Both the position numbers and the translations under genes were made by a program. Shown here in pieces: positions 17,190 to 27,800 of a stretch of DNA of 64,000 nucleotides (its first letter is position 1; each line of letters starts with the position of its first letter). Below the pieces are notes generated by a model that saw only the letters and a program-made list of their open reading frames with translations, searched no databases and had not been told where the DNA came from. Origin of the DNA: Deltaproteobacteria bacterium (GTDB taxonomy: Bacteria > Myxococcota_C > UBA6777); the NCBI GenBank assembly GCA_006226375.1, contig SBHC01000049.1:1-64000 (forward strand), in the 5' to 3' direction.

Positions 17190-19457
17190 TTATCCAAAAA
17201 TCGAAGTGACGATGAGAAGACCCGACTGCAACCACAGCATCATCCGAGAAGACCAGTGCAGCACTGTGGGGTGCTTGGGCTGGAGCAGGTAGCTGTTGTT
17301 GCTGCGATTGCGATCCAAGGGGAGCTTGTTCTCAGGGTCGATGTGGACCGACTGTAGCTTGCCCTTGCGGCGGAAGATGAAACGCTTCCAACGATCCTTG
17401 CCGCTCCATGCTTTGTTGATCGTCACACCGTCGGAGAACTTAAAGCGCACTGTTGTCGGCCAGACGGCATCTCCCTTACGCTCCACGACCACTCTGGTGA
17501 GGTATTGCTTGGTGGTTTGGTACTTGGACTGTGTGGTTGTGCTGCCGTTCTTTGTGAACACTCCTAGTGCCTTGCGGTCTTTGCTTGTGACTGCGCTACG
17601 TACGGCATAATCCAGCTCCTTGGTGGTGCCAAAGAATTGGTCGAAGAAAAACGACAGGTTGTACTTGGAAGCATTTTGGAAGGATGCGAAAAAGTCTTTG
17701 GGCTTGGGGTGACGGAAGCGCCACTTCAACGCGTAGTTGCGGAGGGCTTGCATCATCGCCGGTGTTCCCAGTTGGCGCTCCAAAGTGTACAGCGTGAGCG
17801 CCGTTCGGTTGTACGACATCATTCCGTAGCTGCCAAAGCTATAGTATTTCCAGGTGGGTTGGTTAATGGGGTCCAAGGTTTTGTCTGGACGGAACGAGGT
17901 CGACTGCAGCATTCCTGCAAGATCCTTAATCTCCAGAGGCATGAAGGAGAGGGGGAGGTGGAACATGCGAGGAACCAGCGTGTGTTGTCCCAGCACCCAC
18001 TCAATCATCTTCATGTTGGTGTAGGTGTTAACCCCTTCATCCAACCACGCCGCTTCCATTTCGTTGCTGGCGATGAGGCCTTGAAAGTATTGATGACCGA
18101 ACTCGTGAATCAGCGTCATATAGGGACCCAGGGTGTTTCGTTTGTCGTCCAACCAGCGCAGGTTCACGGTGAACAGAGTGGCATACTCCATGCCTCCGAT
18201 CGCGCGGCGTCGACCTTCCCAAGGTGGATCGATGATGGTCAATGTTTTGTAAGGGTACGCGCCAAACATCAAACCGTAAAACTTGAGGCTGTCTTTGGCT
18301 GCTTGGAGAAAGTGTTCTCCTTGTGACTTCTTCGACTCCTGGGTCAACAGAATAATCTTAACCTTGCCCAACTTAAAGCTAGAGGCCGGTACACCCAGGA
18401 GCTTGGATGCTTTGGTCCGGTCTTTGGCGGTCACATCTTTGGAGGGGAGGAAGGAACTCTCCAGCTTCACGAAGCCAGGGTATGCCGCCCAAGCGAAGTC
18501 ATGAACGCGATCTTGAACAAAGGTGTATGTTACCGTACTGCCCGACGATTCGCGCTTGGTTTGCTCCCCTGTTGCTCCCACGATGAAGTTTTTGGGAACG
18601 GTTAGCTCAGCTTTGTACGTTCCAAAGTCGGAGTAAAACTCGCTGGCCATGTGGAACTGGTGACAATTCCAGGCGCCTTTGGCTGCTCCCCGCTTCTTGG
18701 CGGATTCGTACACTCCAATCTTTGGAAACCACTGCGCGACCATGAAGAAGTTGCCACGAAATCCGGTGCGCGCGAAGGCCTCGGGAAGTTGGGTGACAAA
18801 CTTGATGCGCAGACGCAAGGTTTGTCCGGGATTCACCGGCTCTTTCAGCTTTACCTGCATGACTGTGCGGTCGTCAGGGTTGTTGTCGTCGGGTTGACGG
18901 TATTTCATGCGCGGCGTGAGATCTTCTCCGTTCACGACCTGGATGCTTTTCACATCGATCCAACCCCAATGTTTCAGGTTGGTGGAAGAGAAACGTCGGG
19001 AAGGCGGCGCGTTTCGGACACCCTTTAAGAAGCTGCTGCGCTCATTTTTGAACGCGTTCATGTACAGGTGAAACCACAAGTCCCCCACGTTGTCGGTGGA
19101 AGTGTTCTTCCAATCGAGAAGGAGGGAGCCTATGACCTGACGCTTCTTTGGATTCAAAGAAGCTTTGATGTTGTAACTTGCGATGGCTTGGTAGGTGCTG
19201 GGTGCGACTGCAGGGATAGTTCCAACGGTCGGTTTTGCTGCAGCGGCTGGATTTCCATCCTTGCCTGGAACCCGGCTGTCAGGTTGTGTGCCATCGGGTT
19301 TGGCGGGAGTATCCGTCTTTTTACTGTTCGCGCTGTCGTCGGCAGGGTCATTAGGTTGTTCGTTACGAGGCTCGGGCGTCTGGGCGAAGAGCGGAGTGGT
19401 CATGGCGAGTGCACCACACCAAACACCGAGTCCCAGGACGAGTCGTTTCCAGTTCAT
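17190..19457 (-). CDS. M1-family (aminopeptidase N-like) metallopeptidase, exported
   Basis: 755 residues with a clear signal peptide (LGVWCGALAMTTPLFA) followed by a Pro/Asp/Lys-rich linker. The gluzincin site HEFGHQYF occurs near residue 450 and the third ligand Glu in AAWLDEGVNTYTN about 20 residues later, matching HExxH-x18-E. GGMEYATLF precedes it; the canonical GxMEN is thus changed to GGMEY, as in secreted M1 relatives not acting as classical aminopeptidases. A hydrophobic C-terminal stretch (MMLWLQSGLLIVTSIFG) suggests membrane attachment. GGAG lies about nine bases ahead of the ATG. First gene of a two-gene unit with the polytopic protein. Confidence 0.92.
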   Translation of the reverse strand: MNWKRLVLGLGVWCGALAMTTPLFAQTPEPRNEQPNDPADDSANSKKTDTPAKPDGTQPDSRVPGKDGNPAAAAKPTVGTIPAVAPSTYQAIASYNIKASLNPKKRQVIGSLLLDWKNTSTDNVGDLWFHLYMNAFKNERSSFLKGVRNAPPSRRFSSTNLKHWGWIDVKSIQVVNGEDLTPRMKYRQPDDNNPDDRTVMQVKLKEPVNPGQTLRLRIKFVTQLPEAFARTGFRGNFFMVAQWFPKIGVYESAKKRGAAKGAWNCHQFHMASEFYSDFGTYKAELTVPKNFIVGATGEQTKRESSGSTVTYTFVQDRVHDFAWAAYPGFVKLESSFLPSKDVTAKDRTKASKLLGVPASSFKLGKVKIILLTQESKKSQGEHFLQAAKDSLKFYGLMFGAYPYKTLTIIDPPWEGRRRAIGGMEYATLFTVNLRWLDDKRNTLGPYMTLIHEFGHQYFQGLIASNEMEAAWLDEGVNTYTNMKMIEWVLGQHTLVPRMFHLPLSFMPLEIKDLAGMLQSTSFRPDKTLDPINQPTWKYYSFGSYGMMSYNRTALTLYTLERQLGTPAMMQALRNYALKWRFRHPKPKDFFASFQNASKYNLSFFFDQFFGTTKELDYAVRSAVTSKDRKALGVFTKNGSTTTQSKYQTTKQYLTRVVVERKGDAVWPTTVRFKFSDGVTINKAWSGKDRWKRFIFRRKGKLQSVHIDPENKLPLDRNRSNNSYLLQPKHPTVLHWSSRMMLWLQSGLLIVTSIFG

Positions 19458-20824
19458 TGTATTGTGCTCCAGGTTACTTGTAGGGCAGAACGCAGTATGC
19501 CTTTGGGGACATTCATCCTATACAAGGGATCGGAAAGAATCGCAATGTAGAGCCAATCTAGAAAGCCTTGTTTCGGATAGCAACTACAAAATAACCGTTT
19601 TGGGTCTGAAGATGAACTTAACGACGAAAAGCGATCCTCAAAATGAGAGATCGCTCACTTGCCTTTTCCCATCAAATGGGTCGAATGGCGCGTTAAACTC
19701 TATATGACAAAACAACAATCGGGGGCAGATTAGGGATGCTTGTGTTCCGAACTCTTCCCGGAACGACAGTCTTGGGTATGAAGTCTCCAAACTCGGGTGG
19801 TGCAACGAAAGACAAAAACGAGTAGAAGGCGGCACTGCACCATAGGTGCGATGATGTTTCATGACTTATCTTCACGAAGGAAGTAGCCCAGTCAGGAAAC
19901 AAGATAGGTGACGCCATCGACCTTAAACGTTTTGCCGATGTGTTCGGTGAACCGAGACGAGCCTGTGTGAATCGCTCACACAGCAAAGGGAGAAGGACAT
20001 CCGAAGCCATCTGATAGACGGCGTGGAGTTGAATCGGCCTGAGCCGGCCCAAAGGTACCCGAAGTGGTTGTTGAGGGTACCGGGCACTGTACATCGACCA
20101 CTCCCACCTGAGGGGTCGCCACGCATATACAGTTAGAAACCGACTTGATTGCAATTGAGAACGAATTCTCCGGGGATCAAAGTCGGCGGAATCTCCAACG
20201 GTGTAGAGAAATCCAGAATCGTCGAAAAGAAGACTTTGCAGCAGTAGCAAAGCCACGATTCAAGAGAGCGGAAGATCCGTAAGTCTGTCCATCGATCTGT
20301 TTGTTTGTCAGAGAGCTAGCGACGCGACGACATCCAAAATGTCGGAACAGGTTGCGTCTTGGGCCGCAGAGTAGACTCGAAACGAGACTGGCTCCGCGGG
20401 TTTGGGGCGGTGTCAGATGCATCAACGAAGAAGAACTCGAACCGTTGGGTCCCGACAGCGCCGCGGTTTCGGTCGCAGTTGCGGCGGCCATAATTACTTC
20501 GCTCCAACCTGGAGGAATCGATTCATGCTAATCAGCTTCATGGTCGGCTCCTTTCTTGTGACAAACAAAACAGTGTTTTTGGATTAAGACAGAAATGAAC
20601 TTCGTAGAATTGGATAAGAAAACCAGCGCACACCCTTCCAACAAACCAAGGTCTGCTAGGAGGTCTTTGCTGCGTTGTCTGTGGTACGGATCATTCTCTC
20701 CTGGGTTCGAAAAAAAGATTAAAAAACTCTATGGGACTGATTTGCAAAGAAATAGTTCAGTCTTTCTTGTGTAAGGACGGAACACAATCAATGCGAATGT
20801 TCTTTGAGAGTATGTCCAGTATGA
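19458..20824. other. 1.4 kb region without a convincing gene; possible decayed coding sequence
   Basis: The longest open frame here is 187 codons on the minus strand (19693-20256), with Arg/Ser/Leu-rich composition and no family resemblance. On the minus strand an ATG at 20541 has AGGAG six bases ahead but reads only 15 codons (MKLISMNRFLQVGAK) before TAA. Overlapping frames after it (20177-20491 and the 19693-20256 frame) could be pieces of a frameshifted gene. No transposase, RNA gene or inverted-repeat ends were recognised. Composition is slightly more AT-rich at its edges than in neighbouring genes. Confidence 0.4.
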
Positions 20825-21430
20825 TCACTCTTGTTCAAAAAACAAGGCGTCTTCCCAATCTTTCTTGTGGGCTTGGAGCTCTTCGTCCTTTGCTTCTGTC
20901 TTGTCCCAAAGCTCCTGGGTAACCTTCTGAAACTCCTCAAGCAACCTCGCTGTGGAGCTACGCAAGTCGATGGTGGTGAGCCCTTGTTGTTTGAGTCGAT
21001 GCAACTCGTAACGAAGCGAGTTGCGATCCATCGCGATCTTGCACTGACTGAGATCCACGCCTTCCAAGTTGGTCTCTGTGAGGTCGCATCCCATCAAGTT
21101 GGCGTCCGCAAGGTTGGCGTGGCGAAGGTCGGCACCGTGGAGATTAGCCTGTTGTAACTCTGCTCCTACAAGATGAGCATGTCGGAGGTCTGCGTGTCGC
21201 AAATCTGCCTGACGAAGGATGGTGTGGGAGAAGCCTGCCGAACGTAGGTCGGCACCTCTGAATTTGCAGCGAGTCAAGTTGATGCAGCTAAGGTCTCGCT
21301 CAACCAAATGAGCTTCATTGCAGACAGCTTCCGGTCCAATCGCTCCGCTGTGTCGGAAATCAAAGTCTGCTGGCCAGCGATTCCAACTGGGAGCTTTTTG
21401 GAGCAAAATGTCTCTGCGATTCTTCATCAT
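20825..21430 (-). CDS. Pentapeptide-repeat protein
   Basis: A 201-residue protein whose middle (about residues 50-135) is a run of A(D/N)LxxA five-residue units: GADLRSAGFSHTILRQADLR, then ADLRHAHLVGAELQQANLHG and ADLRHANLADANLMGCDL. Such repeats form a right-handed quadrilateral beta helix. A charged helical C-terminus (about 60 residues, ending WEDALFFEQE) follows. Some family members mimic DNA and protect gyrase, but most have unknown roles and nothing here favours one. The longest frame begins with TTG at 21439; the tandem ATGs at 21430 and 21427, just after GGAAACC, are more likely starts. Confidence 0.85.
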   Translation of the reverse strand: MMKNRRDILLQKAPSWNRWPADFDFRHSGAIGPEAVCNEAHLVERDLSCINLTRCKFRGADLRSAGFSHTILRQADLRHADLRHAHLVGAELQQANLHGADLRHANLADANLMGCDLTETNLEGVDLSQCKIAMDRNSLRYELHRLKQQGLTTIDLRSSTARLLEEFQKVTQELWDKTEAKDEELQAHKKDWEDALFFEQE

Positions 21431-21547
21431 GGTTTCCAATCGTATGGTGTGTTGGGTGCCAATGTGAGTGGCCTACAGAGAAAATGCAAGAACGCAACAG
21501 ACCTTGGGATCTTTCTGAACCTCCAGAAACACTATTGAGTATTCTTT

Positions 21548-21748
21548 TTGGTGCTGGGGAAATATACAGTCGCTCCAGGCTCCAGCATTCCATTTTCGTT
21601 GGGTTTGCTTCTTGTAGGTATTGGCGCTCTTGCTTCCTACTTGAGAGAAACAACAACCCTATACTACTGCACAATACCTCTCTTGCTTGTGAGCGGTAGC
21701 ATCTTGTACCGGAACTACCAAACGAACTTGCAGGCCTCCCAAGCATAA
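21548..21748 (+). CDS. Possible small two-helix membrane protein
   Basis: A 66-codon frame beginning with GTG reads with protein-like composition: a short polar start, two hydrophobic helices (IPFSLGLLLVGIGALASYL and TTLYYCTIPLLLVSGSILY) and a polar end. No good ribosome binding site is visible and I know no homologue. It sits between the pentapeptide-repeat gene and the end of the giant Cys-rich gene, which both run on the other strand. Tentative. Confidence 0.35.
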   Translation: MVLGKYTVAPGSSIPFSLGLLLVGIGALASYLRETTTLYYCTIPLLLVSGSILYRNYQTNLQASQA

Positions 21749-21840
21749 TCTTGAACCTTGCCAGGACAACCCGACCGTGTTGCACACCTAGCCCTCATCC
21801 ACCGGTCGGTTCATCCACTTGATGCATGCTCCAAGGACGG

Positions 21841-24800
21841 CTACTGGACGCACTTGCCGTTTTGGCAGGTGAGCCCTTGGTTGCAGGCTTTGGAGATAAA
21901 GCCAGAGCCCGAAATGCCGCAAGCTTCACCCTCCTTGAGTCCTCGTGGTAAGCAAAAGCCGTAGTCACAGACGGCGCCAGTTGGACATCCAGAGCTGGTT
22001 TGTCCTGGGCAGAAGTCGATGCAGGTTCCACCGAGGCAGTGAAGACCGTCGTTGCACATGATTCCTTTGCTGGGATCATTGATGCAGTACTCGCCAAACT
22101 TCTGGGTGTGTGCCACACAGTACGAACTGCTGAAGCCGCGGTTGCAGGTCATGTTGGTTGGGCATGTATAAGGCTTGGTGTGACAATCTATCTGGCAGGT
22201 GTTGTTGCTGGCACAAACCAGACCTTTCTTGCAGATGTATCCGAGCCATTTGCGGTCGCCTGCATAGCAGGGCTGGTCTTTGGCTTGGTCCTTTTGACGG
22301 ATGCGTTGGCAGATCCCGTTGATGCAAGAAATGCCGGTCTGGCAGGTGTAGAGCGAAGTGCTGCTGCAGCTCCATCCTTCCGGTCGAACGGGGAGAGCGC
22401 AGTAGGCGGTGGTGGAGCCGAAGGGTTTGACGCAGGGAAGGCCCGAGGAGCAAACCCCGCCGCCGTTGCTGCAAGGTTGGTAACATCGGTAGCCCAGTGA
22501 AGAGCTAAGATTAAGGCAGACCAGACCTTGTTTGCAGTCGTTTTTGCAAGCCTCTCCCTCTTTCTTGGTTCCGTTGGGTTTGCAGTATGCAATGGTGGAA
22601 GATTGAGCGGTGCAGGTGAATCCTGTAGGACAGCTGTTGCTTTGGTTGGGGTTGCACTGCTTGCGACACTTGTCTCCAAAGAGCTTGTCTTTCAAACAAA
22701 TATGACCATCCTGGCAGGTCTCAAGTTTGTAGACGTTGCAGCTTTCTCCTTCGTTGCGGCTGGGCTTGATGCAGAAGGCGCTGCTTCCAAACGCTTCACA
22801 GCGGAGACCTTGGGGACAGCTGCTTTGGTTGCTCAGGCTGCAGGGGCGCAAACATCGATTGTGGCCAAGATCCGGAAGAATGTAGCAACCTAGACCTGAG
22901 GCACACTCGCTTTTGCCGATGTAGCAGGCTTCTTGATCCTGGCGGGAGCCGCTGGGGTAGCAGATGCCACCGGAGCCAACAGGTAGGCAGACTTCTCCCT
23001 TGGAGCAGGAAGGGGCTTGGGGATTACAGACCGGGAAGCAGTAGTTCTGCTTGCGCGTGGAGTTGGTCGTGATGCAGGTGAGTCCTCGCTTGCATAGCTT
23101 GCCTGGTTCGACAGCGCAGCTATCTCCTTTTTCTTGGGTGAGATCGAAGCACACCGAAGTGGACGAAGAAATGGGGGCGCATCCCTGGTTGGAAGCACAG
23201 TCGTTGTTGCTTTTGCATGTCTTGTAGCATGTCGCGCCGCCTTGCTCTTCGGTCAGACATGCGAAACCTGCCTTGCATTGCTCATAAATTCCGCATGACT
23301 CCCCGAGCTTGCGTTGGTAACGCAAACACGCAGCGACTGTTGAAGTGAAGGGAGTGCAGACCTCACCTGTGGAGCAGGCGTTGCTTTGCTGCGGCGAACA
23401 CAAGGTCGCGCATTCGCCTTCAGGTGCTCCTGGAAGTTGGAAGCAGAAGGCTCCCTGTATGCATCGCTTGGTGGTGCTGCAACTTTCACCAGCTTTGCGG
23501 GTCGGCGCCACGCAGCCTTTGCGAGAGTCTGAGCTCACACATTGTTCGTTGGTTTTGCAGTCGTTCTTGGCTGTGCAAGGTCGGTGGCAGCGGTGTGTGT
23601 CTTTGTCGATCTTCAAGCAAACCAGGCCTGGGTCACAGAGCTTCTCAAGGTCGTTGCAGAGGTCTCCTTCTTTCTGGGCGGAGATCTCGCAGAAGCCTCG
23701 CTGGTCGGGTGTGGTAAAGCATTTCATGGCAGACGGACACTGTGGAGCTTTGGGGTCACAAGGCTGACGGCAGTACGCCGACTGTGCCGACGCTCCCGCA
23801 CATACCAGATTGCCCTTGCAGAAGTTGGCGCTGTCACAGACGTTGCCGGCGTCTTGGGTGGCCTTTGCACAGAAGCTCTTGCCGTTGATGGTCAGGCAGC
23901 GTTCGTTGCTTTGGCAGGTAGGGGATGATGGGTTGCAGGTTTTGTAGCATCGCGTTTTTGCTCCTGGCAGACCTGTGGAGACGCAAGCCATACCGGGCAA
24001 ACAGAATTGATAGGCTCCAGCGTTGCAAACGTCGCCTTGCTTTTGTGTGGGAGTCCAACAGACGGCCAACTTCGATGTTTGGGAAAGCTGGGTACACACC
24101 TGGCTGGTGTGGCATTTTGGAGCTTGGAGGTCACACTCTTTTCGGCACAGGCCCGCGATACAAGATAGCCCCACATGACAGACATTGGATGAACTGTCAC
24201 AGGGCTCATCTTCATTTCGTGATGTGGGCTGGCAATAGCCGACTTTGGTGCTGGTGCCCACAGGTGTGCAGCGAGCTTTCGCGCCACAGTCTTTGTGGTT
24301 GAGAGATGGGTTGCAAGCCTTGACGCACCACTTGGTGCTGTTGTTGGGGTCTTTCTGAAGGCAAGTGAGGCCGGGCTGACAGAACTGAAACTTGGAGGGG
24401 TTGCATGACGTGCTTGTGGTTCCCGTCGCTGGCCAGCATGTTCCTCCCAGCTTGGTTCCGTTTGTGGTGAGGCACATATCGCCGCCCACACATCGTCCTA
24501 GCTTGGGATCACATTCCTTGTGACATTTGGCGTTGCTAACGCTGGTTCCGGAGCAAGTCCAACCCGCTTTGCAGTTCGCGACAAAGTTGCACGCGTCTCC
24601 GCTCTCACGATTGAAGCTGTAGCAGTTGTGGTTACCGTTGATGTCTTTTCTGCACTGAAATCCTGAGGGGCAGGCGTTCTGGTCTTGCGGGTTGCAGCGT
24701 CGTGTACAGACCTTACCCAGGCTGGGGGAGCCTTCGCAAACGAGGCCAGAAGCGCAGGGCTTTTTGCTGTCACAGACCGCGCCGTCTTTTCCGCCAGATT

Positions 24801-27800
24801 TGATGTCGATGCATTCGTTGAGGACGATTCGGGAGCCCACGGTCCATTGGAAGCATGCGGATCCTGCTGGGCAGGCGTTTGAGGAGCCAACACACTCACG
24901 AACGCAATGGCTCGCGCCAGGGGTCCAGGTGGAAGAAGCACATGTTAGTCCTTTGGCGCACAACAAGTTGAGGGAGCAAAACTGTCCTTCCTGTTGGGTC
25001 GCTGTTTTGCTGCAGAAGTAAATTAAGTCGATCGACTGGCTCTCTCCGCCTCCAAACGCCTTGGAAATCAACATGGGTCCAAACTTGGAGCAGGTTCCAC
25101 CGTTGGGGCATGGGTTGGAAGCATTCGGGTCGCAGCTTCGGACACAACGGCTCCGTCCTGCGGCGTCGGGGCCTGCACAGAACAAGCCTGGAGCGCAGCT
25201 TTGGGAGCAAGACTCTCCTTCTCGGGGCTGGTGGCAGTAATAAGGACCGGTGGGGGTGTCGCGTCGGCATTGTTCGCCGTTGCGACAAGGATTGTGTCGA
25301 GGGTCGCAATGAACCTCACAGGTTCCAGAGAGGCCTTTCTGAACACAGATGAGGGAGCTGTCTTTGCAGGTTTGGGCTGCGTTGCAACGTCCAGCTTCCA
25401 CCACGCGCTTTTGGATGCAGACTCCACCAGATGGGTTGGACAAAGGTTCGCAGGCGTCGTGATTGCTTCCTCCTCCAGGACAGTCTGCCTTGGAGGACTT
25501 GCAGGTGTGGAAACACCAGGAGCCAGCTTGTGTGCTGCCTATCTGCTTGGTCAACGTTATGCAGGAGAGTGAGCCTTCGCAGGGGCGATCGGTGTTGCAG
25601 GCTTCTCCTTCTTTGCCGGGGATTGCTTTGCGGCAGTAGTGAGCCTGGTTGTCTTGGGTAGCTTCACAGTAAAACCCTTTGCCACAGGTCCCCAGTTTGC
25701 CTGCCGTACACGGTTGGACACATCGTGGGTTGGCGCCGCTGGTGTGCAGGCAAGAGAGACCTTGAGCACAGGGTTGCAGCGTTGTGTGACACAGCCCTCC
25801 CAAAGGTTGACCGCTTTTGATCTTGCAGTAGCTTGTGCCCTGGTAGGTTTCGCAGTTCTCTTGGCTGGGACAGCTCAAATGACGATCGGTGCGACAGGGC
25901 TCCACACAAACACCGCTGGTTCCATCGCTGAGGCATTGCAGCCCTTTGGCACAGCGTCGCTGGGAGTCACAACCTTCTCCCTTTTGACTGTGAGGAATGC
26001 ACTCGTGTTGGCATGTTCCGCTGTGGATGCTAGAGCAGACTCGTACACAGTTGGAGTCTTGCGGGCAAAGCCAGGGCTCGGACGGGCTACAAACCCGAGC
26101 GCAACGGCCTTCTCGACCTGCGAAGGCGTCGAGGCAGAGCAAGCCTTCTTTGCATTGCTTGGCGTTGTTGTTGCCAAACCAACCCAGGCAAGCGTCGCCA
26201 GCTTTTTGGGTGGAAAAGTCGCGGGTGCAGTACCGAATTCCATCGCCGCGAGCTACGCAAGTGTGTTGAGCCGGGCAATTGTCTTGGGGACCCAACAGGC
26301 ATTGCGTTCCCTTGCAGTAACCGTACGAACCCATCACCTTGGCGCACTGGCTGTAATGGGTGGTGCCGCCAGTTGGGCAAGAGTTGGTTTGGCCTGCGTG
26401 GCAAAGGCGCTGACATCGTCCCTGCAAACACCAGAGTCCTGCTGCACATTGGTATCTTTCCGTGTTTTTGTAGCCACACTGCTCGTACTCTTTTCGAGTT
26501 CCCAAGAGCAGGCAGGCTCCTCCCTGTGGTAGGGCAACACATTGCTGTCCCTTGCTGCAGGTTCCTTGTACGGTGCTTTGGCAGGTTCCATCTTTGCAAG
26601 TTTGAGCTTTGCAGCCTTGGAAACATCGCATGTTGTTGTCTTTGGACGGCAAACAATGAAGGCCAGCCTGGCAAGCGTTCAGGATGGGATCGCAGACGTC
26701 TCCAAGTTTCTGGCGGGGGGTGCTGATGCAGAACGCTTGGCCTTGTACGTCTTTTTGGCAGGTTTGGTTGGTTTGACATCCACTGCTTGAGCCAAGCTTG
26801 CAGGGCTTAACACAATGTTGTTCGTCTTGCACCTTGTAGCACAGCAAGCCGCTGGCACAGCGAGCCTCACCAGAGCCACAAACCTGGCCTTCTTGAAGTG
26901 GTTTGGGAGCTCTGCGGCAGACCCCTGAGGTGGCTCCTTGCGTGAGGACTTTGCAGGTGAAGCCGGGCAGACATTGGTCGGTGCGTTTGGGGTCACAGGC
27001 TTGTTCGCAAACATGACCGCTCTGGCCTTCGCGACATGTTAATCCATCCTTACAGCGACGGCTCAACCCATTGCACAGTTCTCCGGCGATTTGGGTTACT
27101 TCAGGCAGGCAGAAGCGTTGGTTGTTGATAGCGCTACAGGTTTCGTTGGATGTACACGAACGATCCGATTGACAGGGCTTTAGACAGTAGCTTTTGCCTT
27201 CTTTGACCGTTGGATCGCTGATGCAATTCAGTCCAGGGGTGCAGAAGTTTTGACCATCGCAGACCTCTCCAGCAACCTGCGTTGCCTTGACACATCCACC
27301 GAGGCGGCAGATCTCTCCAGCGCCACAAGCTGAAGAGCTGTTGGTTGGACAGGATTGACGACAGAAACCTCGAACACACGTCAGGCTGTTGAGGCAGTGC
27401 AGGTCAAACATTCCTGTGCCACACGTTTGTTGAAGGGTGCGTGATACCTTGACGCAAGTGCCAAGAGCGCGGCCTTGCACTGCATCGCAACGATAGCCTG
27501 CGGGGCAACTGGGTTTGGTGTTTGGGTCACAAGCACGGGTGCACTTGTTCACATCCAGGACGTCGTCGTGAGCACAGACCAGCCCAGATGCGCAGAGCTT
27601 TTGTGTGTCGCAACGATCTCCCAAGCCTTGGGGTGCAGGTACGCAAGCACCTTCGTGGGGGGTCATGGTTTTGCATTGTTGTCCTGTGGGACAAGTGGAA
27701 GACTTTCCTGGTGTGCAAGTCACCCGACACACTCCAGGTTGGGTGATGGGACCGTAGCAGGTCAGGTTCTTGCCGCATGACTTCTTGAATCCATCGCAGA

